Below the pieces are notes generated by a model, which made no database searches, was not told the DNA's origin, and saw only the letters and a program-made list of their open reading frames with translations. Below are positions 44,901 through 53,900 of a stretch of DNA of 64,000 bases, one piece after another (positions within the stretch are counted from its first letter, which is position 1; every line of letters starts with the position of its first letter). Position numbers and translations under genes: made by a program. The stretch lies in NCBI GenBank assembly GCA_023374025.1, contig SIJG01000142.1, forward strand, positions 216,238 through 280,237, in the 5' to 3' direction. The DNA comes from Heterodera schachtii. Lineage: Eukaryota > Nematoda > Chromadorea > Rhabditida > Heteroderidae.

Positions 44901-47900
44901 TAAAACAACAAAATTTTCATAGAGGCTTTCTTTTTTGATCATAGACCGACTGACCACCCACCACTCAGGCATCAGTCATTCATTAGCGCTGAGTCTCTTA
45001 ATTAATTACTTAAAGTTCGAATCCATTCTCGAACGTGAATTTTCATTACACTACTCGTTTTAAACAGAACAATTGAAAAGAGATAATCAATTATATCATG
45101 ACGTCGTGCGCAGTCGGTAGCGCCGATCCAGCCGATTAAATAAACAAAAGTTCGAGTCCGCTCGAACGCACGGCACTTTTTATTTTATTTTTTCCAAATA
45201 TTTGCCTAAAAAATTTTTCTTTTAAATAATTCATTTTTCCCAAGATATGATACTTCAAGCAAAAAAAAAGTTTTCCCATCCTAAATTAATTAATGACCAT
45301 CAAATTCAATAGTTTCCTAATTGAATTTCCATTAACCCTCTGGCCATTATTGACCCAACACAAGTGGACAATTATTTCCATTCTTTACCTACTTTCGTTG
45401 TTCCCTTGATTGGTTTGCTTATTTTGAAGTGCAGAGAATGTAATTTGAGCAAAAAAGTAGTAATGAACTTAAGCCAAAAGCAGTTAAGAAGCGTGCTGGG
45501 TCGATTAGTAAAATCCGCCATTTTATCGATTTTTTCCGACAAAACACGACATAACTTTGCTTGAAAGCAACCAAATTTTATATTCTTAATATCATTAGAT
45601 CGCCAAGCTTTATCTCTATAAGTTTGCAAAATTAAAAAAAGTTGGTCAACTTTAGAAAAAGTGTATGAAAATAAGTGTATTATTTCTGCCATAATCTATG
45701 TTAAATTTGATTGCATTTAAGCAAAGTTATACCATGTTTTGTCGAAAAAAATCGCTCAAATGGCGGAATTTACGAAATGACCTAGCACCGTTAAGAAGAA
45801 TACTAAATTGCAAGTTAAATTCGTGCACTTAAGCGCAGTCGGTAGCGCTGGTTTCCTACCGCAAAGTTCGAGTCCGCTCGAACGCACGGCAAATTTTTTC
45901 ATTTTTTCCCATTTACCTATAACACTCTGTTCGCTGTTGTCGTGCATATAGCGCAGTCGTTCACGCTGATCCTCTTAATTAAATACATCAAAGTTCGAGT
46001 CCGCTCGAACACACGGCACTTTTTTTTCTTTTATTTCATGTGCTTTATCTTTAAAATATTATTTTACATTAATTAAAGTATATTTATTTATCAAATAGTT
46101 AAAAAATATTAAACTGGTGTCCCTATTGTCGTGCATATAGCGCAGTCGGTCGCGCTGCTTCGCTTACTTAAATATAGATCAAGGTTCGAGTCCACTCGAA
46201 TGCACGGCTCTTTTTTATTTTTTTCCAAATTCTAACACCAATGAATATTTCATTGAGTCTCTTTTAGTCATAGACGGATTGACCACCACTGAGACATTGA
46301 CCCTCTCACAAATGTTAAAAAATAAAAAAGGTACAAAAAATATCAAAAAAGCTATAAATTTGGTATTTTCATTACCTTATTAATTTGAAAAGAATCATTG
46401 AAAAGAAATAACAAATTGCTCGCTGTTGTCGTGCATGTGGCGCAGTCGGTAGCGCTGGTCTGCTTAATTAAATACACATGATAGTTCGAGTCCGCTCAGA
46501 CGCACGGCGCTTTTTTTTTTTGAATACAAAAAAGTGCGAAAAGCTCTATTACTAGTAGAAATAGAATCATTTGAAACGAAAGATAAATTGTTTTTATCGT
46601 CGTGCATTTAATGCATGACCCAAGCAATTAAATACCATGAAAGTTCGAGTCCGCTCGAACGCACGGCACTTTTTGTTTTATTTATTTCATGTGCTTTCTC
46701 TTTAAAACATTATTTTACATTTTTTAAAATATATTTATTTAATGAAATATTAAAAGATATTGTCGTGCATATAGCGCAGTCGTTCACGCTCCTTCGCTTA
46801 CTTAAATACATGAAAGTGCGAGTACGCTCGGACGCGCGGAATTTTTAATTTTATTTTTCCAAATATTTTCCTTTTTTTTCCATAATATAGTACCTATAAT
46901 ATAATAATATTTAAAAATTATTTGTTTTATATTTATAAAATTATATTTATTTTTTCAGGAAATTCCTTCCAGCATTGGCAATTTGCGACGGTTACGCTTT
47001 TTGGACCTGAACGTGAACAATTTGCACGTCTTTCCCCCAACAATTGGCGGCTGTCAGTCGTTGGCAATTCTCTCACTACGGCACAACCATCTCAGCGAGT
47101 TGCCAATGGAAATTGGCAAATTGAATGTGTGCAATTAATTAATTGGCTAATTAGTGCCATGTAGCATAGGACTCAAAATACATTAACATGAATTTTTTTT
47201 GCAACAAAATGCAAAAGAAAACTGTTTTTGAGGCCAGGCCCATTAGCCAAGGGGTGGGAATTCCCTCCCCCCTCCAAAAAAAAAAAGATTTTTTTTAAAT
47301 GTGCAAATTTTTCGAAAATTTAAAACATTTCCTTAACAAACTGCATTAAACCAAAAATAATTTCCCGGTAGTGCATAATCACATCACTGGACCCCCATTA
47401 TTTTGCTATTGTTTGCAAGATTTGACCAAAATGGCAAAAAAAAAATATATATATATTTGTCACGATTTGCGCCGGTCGGAAATTTTTTTATTTCCAAAAC
47501 AATTTTTTTTGGGTGGGGTGAGCTGGGTTTCGTTGACATTGGGGCAACAAACAGCCTTAGGTGTTATGATAAAACCTGTCGAGCTTTATTTTTTGTTGTT
47601 GTTGTTCAGCAACTCCAAGTGCTGGACCTGGCGGACAACAGTCCTACAGTACCTACCGTACACGCTGACCGTACTGTACAAGGCCAAAACACTGTCCGCC
47701 CTTTGGCTCTCCTTCAACCAACCGCCGCTGCCCAAGCTGACCACCACGCATGAGCCGGTGATGAACATCAAGGTAGAAAACAAAATTAAATTAAATTTAC
47801 CAAAAAAATTTTTTTAAAGTTCATAGAACCAATCTTAATCATAGAAAAATTGTACAAACAAACAATTAATTAAATTCAATTTTTTTTTGTTTTCGTTACA

Positions 47901-50900
47901 CTATTAAAAATTTCATTGAAATGGGTTATTTAATTGAGTTGCGCTGTCGTGCAATATAGCGCAGTCGGTAGCGCTGCCTCTGCCAGTAAATTACATAGAA
48001 GTTCGAGTCTGCTCGAACGCACGGCAAAATTTTGATTTTTTCTATCGTATTTTCATATACTTACTTTATCTTAAACATTTAAGTTTTGTTTTATAAAATT
48101 ATATTTATTTTTAAGGAAATTCCTTCCAGCATTGACAAAATTTAAATTGAAACTGAAAGATTTTTTTATTGGTCCCTAAGAATTTGATGGGTTTCCGTGT
48201 GAATTTTTTGCAATAAATTGGCAAAATTTCAGGTGCTCACGTGCTATTTGCTGCCTCAAAAGGGTGCTGCCGCACAACAACACTCAGATGGTGAGGAAAT
48301 TTTCATTTTAATTTGATTTGATTTTTAATTGACACGAAAAATCGTACAAATTTTTATGGAATTTTTAAGCCCTAAAAATCGGAAAATTTTCAATTTTCAG
48401 ACGGGAAAATGAACAAGTTATTTTGTTTGTTATTTTATTTGTTTCAGTTACGCGGATGGCCTCCTCAACCAACAAATCGTGCGTCGGCGGTGCCCGGGTG
48501 TGCTTCGCCGGTGACAGTCCGCCGGAGGAGGAAGACAAAATGCCAATCGGCAAATTTGGTGGGCACAAAAAACCAAAAAATTTTTAAAGATATTTTTTAC
48601 TAAGAATTTGACAATTAAATACCTGTGCGGATATGGATTCTATGTTTTGGACCTGGCTGGCCTTAGACCCGGATTTCCCGGACAAAAATCTTAGTTCAGG
48701 AAAAAAATGGATTTCCTAGAAAAAATTCAGGCCTAGGTCTAGGTCAATATGGGTGAGGCTTTTTTTTCATTTCAAATTTTAAGCCAAAATCTGGATCAGG
48801 ATCATTCGGGTTCGAGAATTATATCCGGACCGTGTTTTTGGAACGCAAAATCTTTTTAAAAATCACCCCGGTCCCGTTCGGTATACTGTAATATAGGGGT
48901 TAAAGACACAATCCATCACCCCGGTCCCGTTTGGTATACTGTAATATAGGGGTTAAGGACAAAAATCCATTACCCCGATCTCGTTTGGTATACTGTAATA
49001 TAGAGGTTACGGTATTGTTTTAAAAAATATATTTTATTACAGTATATTTTTCAACAACAAAACATTGTATACATTTGACACAGAACGCTATGACACGCCC
49101 CATCCGAAGCCGTTCGCGCCGAAGAATCGGTTGAGCCGAAACTCGGGCGACTTCACCGGCATTGTGCCACCGCAATCGGCCAACAATCATCATGGGAACG
49201 GAGCAGGACAACAACCACCGTCACCGCCGTCGACGAATGGCCAACAACAACAGCAAAATCAACGGGCGGGCGGCGCAGCGGCGGTGAATTTTTTAAAAAA
49301 AAATTTTCATAAAAACTCAATTTCAAATTAAAAAATTTCCGGTATAACTATTTTGATTGGGTACGAAGGACAGAGTTAGATCATTCCGAAAAATTAAAGA
49401 AAAGCCGGGACTGATTTGACCCGTTCTAAAAAGGCCGGGAGGAAGTAGAATTATTCCGAGAAAAAAAAAAATTTAAATTGCCAAGACGGAGTTTAGCCCA
49501 TTTAGGAAAATGCCTGGAAGAGTTGGGTCATTCCGAAAAATTTTAAAAAATGCCCGGACGTAGTTGGCACCTACCTATTCAGGAAAAAATCCACCATTCC
49601 TTCACAGAATGCCGCTGCTGGCTTTACGCTGTCCAACCAATCACCGGCGAATGCCACCGTTTCGGGTGCCATCGCCCCCGGCGGCACTGTGCCACCGGTG
49701 GAGGAGAGTCGGCCACTGCGTTCGGTGCTCAAACGGCGGCCCCAATCCGTGATTGCGCACCTTTCAACGCCCGAACTGATGTCACTGTTGAACAACGCCG
49801 ACGACGGCATTGGCATTGGTGCCGATGAAATTAGCAGAAAAGTGGGCACAAAAATATAATTTTTAAATTTTTTAAAACCCTAAACCCATCAAATTGCTTA
49901 CCGTTAGATGGAAAAAGGCACGGAGGTTATTTAAATTTTATTTTTTAGAATTTTTCGATATTTTCTCCAAAAAAAATCTTAAAATTGCCATTTTTGGACA
50001 AAATTCTTAACAAATTTCATAAATTACATAATTTCCAGAAAATTGGAGAAATAATAACCCATAATTTTCCCGTCATTTTTCCCTCTCAAAGGCTTCAATA
50101 AAAATGGTGCGAAAAAAACATCCAAATGCGACGGGGACCGTCCGGTTTTGAGTGGTCAATTGTCGGCGGTGCCAATTCATTGCCGTACAAAGTGAGTTGA
50201 CAAAATATCAATGTAGTTTAAAATTAAATATTGTTAGTAAAATGAAATAATTAGAATTAATTTTTTTTTCCCAACAAATTTCTTAAATTTTTTTTATTAA
50301 AAAAAAATTATAACATAATCGGCGGTTTTTTCAATCCAATTCAATTCTTGTAAATTATTTTCACTAGCATCGCATAAATTTAATATAAACATCAGACAAT
50401 TACAGAATGAGAGTTCAAACACCTAAATTTTCATGCACATAAAAATCGAAAAAATTAATTTGACAAAATAAAAGAAAAATAGGGCGACCAATCGCGTGCA
50501 TAATAGTGCAGTCGGTAGGCGCTGAACAATGCAATTAAATATATGAAAGTTCGAGTCCGCTTGAACGCACGGAACATTTTTTTTCAAAAATTTCGATTTC
50601 AAAATAATTTTACGAATTAAATTTTATATGAAAAATAATTAAAAAATATTAAATGTTTTGCATTAATGGAAACGCTATAAATGAGGGTGCACTTCCTTGA
50701 AAAAAAAATAATAACCGAAAACTTTTATAAGAAAATTTCAAAAAAAAATTTTCTGTCTACCTTTTTTAGACAAATTTTTTTTAAATTTCAAAAAACCTTC
50801 CCCCCCCCCCCCTAATTTCTGCAGGGCAAGTCGGGCTTGTTCATCTCCCAGCTGGTGCCCGGCGGTGTGGCGCATTCGGCCGGCTTCCGCGTGGACGACT

Positions 50901-53900
50901 CTCTGCTGGCGGTCAACGGAAACGACCTGCGCGGCCTTACCCACCAAGAAGCTATCCAATGCATTCAGACAGGCGGGCGACCGCTTGGAGCTGCTCATTG
51001 AGCGGGAGCAACGCCAACTACTGCTTGACGATGTGAGTGAGGGGAAACGCTACGATGAGATCATTTTTTTAGGAAAACTTTGGCTCGAAGTGTCGATGGC
51101 ACAAATTTATTTCTCCCATATATTCCTAATGCCCGAAATTTGGGGTGTAACCCGTTCCTGCCGGCCTGTGTTTTCTTTGTGGGTCATTGTTTTTGTGGGT
51201 CATTTGTCTTTTTGGTCTTTCTAGGTCCTTTGTCTTTGAAGGTAATTTGTCTTTCTAGCTATTTGTCTTTGTAGGTCCTTTGTCTTTCTAGGTCATTTGT
51301 CTTTGTCGGTCCTTTGAGAGGACAGCACAAAGGGGGGATAAATAAATATTGTTCTTTTTTTGGCAATTTTAACACCCCTATCATTCCCAGGGTCGTTTTT
51401 TGCCCGAGGCGTCCGCCGCCATCTCAGCGCCACGCCCGCCCGAGCGCTGTTGTACGATGATTGTGCGCAACAAATGCGGCTTGCCCGGATTCACCGTCTC
51501 CGGCGCTGGCCGCTGGCCCGACGACCCATTCACTGTTGACCGTGTGGACGTGGCCGAGAGTTCGTTGCGCTCTGGCGACCGAATTCTGTCCGTCGGCGGC
51601 ACAAATGTCAAATTTGGTGCCCGTCTTGACCAGGTGGCTAGCTAATGGCATGCCAAATTTGCTCACCCATTTTACCAATAATTGTTCAAGGCGCTATTGA
51701 GGCCCCGAAAAATTCCTCCGAAATCCGAAAAAAAAATTTTTTTTTTTTTTTTAAATTTGAATTTTCCGTCGTCACTCTTTGCCGATTTCGTATCTCTCTA
51801 GAAACTAGGACCAAAGAAAAGTCTAAAGAAAATTTTTAAAAACCCATAGAACTTATTAAAAGTCAAGTAAATTCTTAAAAATCTGAGAGATTTTATCATT
51901 TTTTGAGTTCTCATAAAGTTTCAAAAATTTTAGAAAATTTATTAGAGACATTTTTTCTATTTTTTTTTTGAAAAATTAAGTTTTAATAAATTTTTTCGGG
52001 CTGAAACTATGCTCCGCAAACAGAACTACAATTTCCAATGAATTGTTCAATATTTGACCCAAAATGGTCAATTTACCAATTATATTAGAAATTGTACAAA
52101 AAACAATTAAGTAAATACAATTTTCTTTGTTTCTGTTACACTATTAAAAATCATTGAAAAAGGATATTAAATTCAGCTTATGCTGTCGTGCAAAATAGCG
52201 CAGTCGGTAGCGCAGCTGTAGCCAGTTAAATGCATTGAAGTTCGAGTCCGCTCGAACGCACGGGCCTATTTTTACTTTTTTCTTGAAAAAATTCATTTTT
52301 CCTAATTGAATCAACCCGCGCCCAGGTCAAAACACTGTTGGCCGGCTTCCCCGGCACGCGCGTTGAGGTTGTGGTGGAGCGGGGCGGCGATTGGCCCCCG
52401 CCGACGGCGTCGCGCATGGCGCCCAAATTGCCGCCAAAGCGTTACGGAGCAGCAGCGGCGGCATCATCGACGGCACCAACATCCGCGTTTGGCGAACTGA
52501 CGCTGACCCGCTCACTGCCATCCCTTTTTGTGCCGGAATTAAACGGCGGAAGTGGTGGCGGTGGTGCTGGTGATCAGAATGATAACGGTTCGTTAAATCG
52601 TAAAGAAATGTCTAAGAAATTTCAAGAAAAATTTTTTTGAAAAATTTTCCGCCAATTTTTTAAAGAATTTTTTATGAAAAATTACTAATTTTTTTATTAA
52701 TTAAAAAAAATTTTTTTTATATGTATTGGAAAAAATCTAAATTATTAATTATTTTTAGGCTTTTCCTCCTCCCCTGTTGCTCATCGCCAGCAGCCAGCGT
52801 CATCGTCGTCACCAGTTGCTGCTGCAGTGGTTGCTTCAGTTGCTCGTAACAACCATCAATCACCGTCTCCCTCATCTCCATACCGTCCACAACAACAACA
52901 ACAACAACAGCTTCAACATCGTACGTCGTTCAACAATTTGCTGTTGATGGACAACAGCAACAACAACAACAACAACAGCAGTAATGTTGGACGAGCAGTT
53001 CAAGCAGTACAGCACCAGCAACAGCAACAACCAAAGTCGGAAATGTTGCGCGCGTCGACGCCCATTGAGTACCCTGCTGAACAACCGACGACGAGTCCGA
53101 CAACCAAAGCTGCTGTTCCTGCTGCTGTTGCGGATCAACAACAGCAGCACATGCGACTACAACAAAATGTGCGAATGAACGAACGGATGATTTTTTATTT
53201 AATAATTGGGATTTTGTGGAAAATATTTGATTAAAATTGCTTATCTGCGATCATTAATCTAATTTAATTAGCATTCAAATTTATTTGGGGTAACTCCAAG
53301 GTTTTTAAGGTTTGCTTACCCCTCCGGCGGGGAAATCGAAACGGAAACAATTTCTTACAATTAGTAAATTAGGCAAATTTTCAAAGAAATTTCCAGGCGC
53401 CACCTCGGGAGAATTCTGGGTCATTAATTGTCTATGTTTTCTTTAAAAATAGAAAAACCTTTATTTTTTAATGCCAATTAATTAATTAGGCCCAACCCCA
53501 ACAAATGTTGAACTCCTCGCCGTCCTCCACCTCTTTCTCGACACGCATTGACAACAAGGACATTGTCAACAACAACAACAACAATGAGAGCGGAAATGAT
53601 CGGCATCGCCAATTTACCGTCACAACACCAACAGCAACAACAGCTGGTGATAGTGCCAATGCCAACAATGTGTCGCCTCCGTTGCCACCCAAAATTGTTG
53701 CGACACTGAACAACAACAACGGCACAGCAATTAGCGGCTCATATCAGTATCAAAATGGGGTAATTAAGTTAATCAATCCGTGCCTTTAGGAGGGTGCACA
53801 TAAAAAATTAGGTTTAATGTTGCATTTTTCGGCAGAATGGCACCACCAGCAGCAGTACCATCATTGATGCCAATCACAACCATCATCATCATCAGCACCA

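Larger units (their letters stand above)
38996..47772 (+). other. let-413 exons 1-9: leucine-rich repeat block
   Basis: About 16 repeats of the 23-residue pattern LxxLxLxxNxLxxLPxxIxxL. Examples are LEQVPKEIF, LSSLNLSNNSITHLPPDIDG, LELLDLHCNMVARLPDELL, LDISGNQLTELPLNIGDLQN and FLDLNVNNLHVFPPTIGGCQ. In the LAP family this block targets the protein to the basolateral membrane. Exon borders fall between repeats. The end of exon 6 is uncertain because GTCGGTCGGT offers several donors; only the first keeps the frame. Exon 9 contains the first frameshift. Confidence 0.85.

Noticed and set aside
44183..46839. Cluster of functional tRNA genes
   Set aside because: A and B boxes and a closing stem are present, but no unit shows a 5-bp anticodon stem with a 7-base loop, and the B-box hairpin is not a normal T arm.
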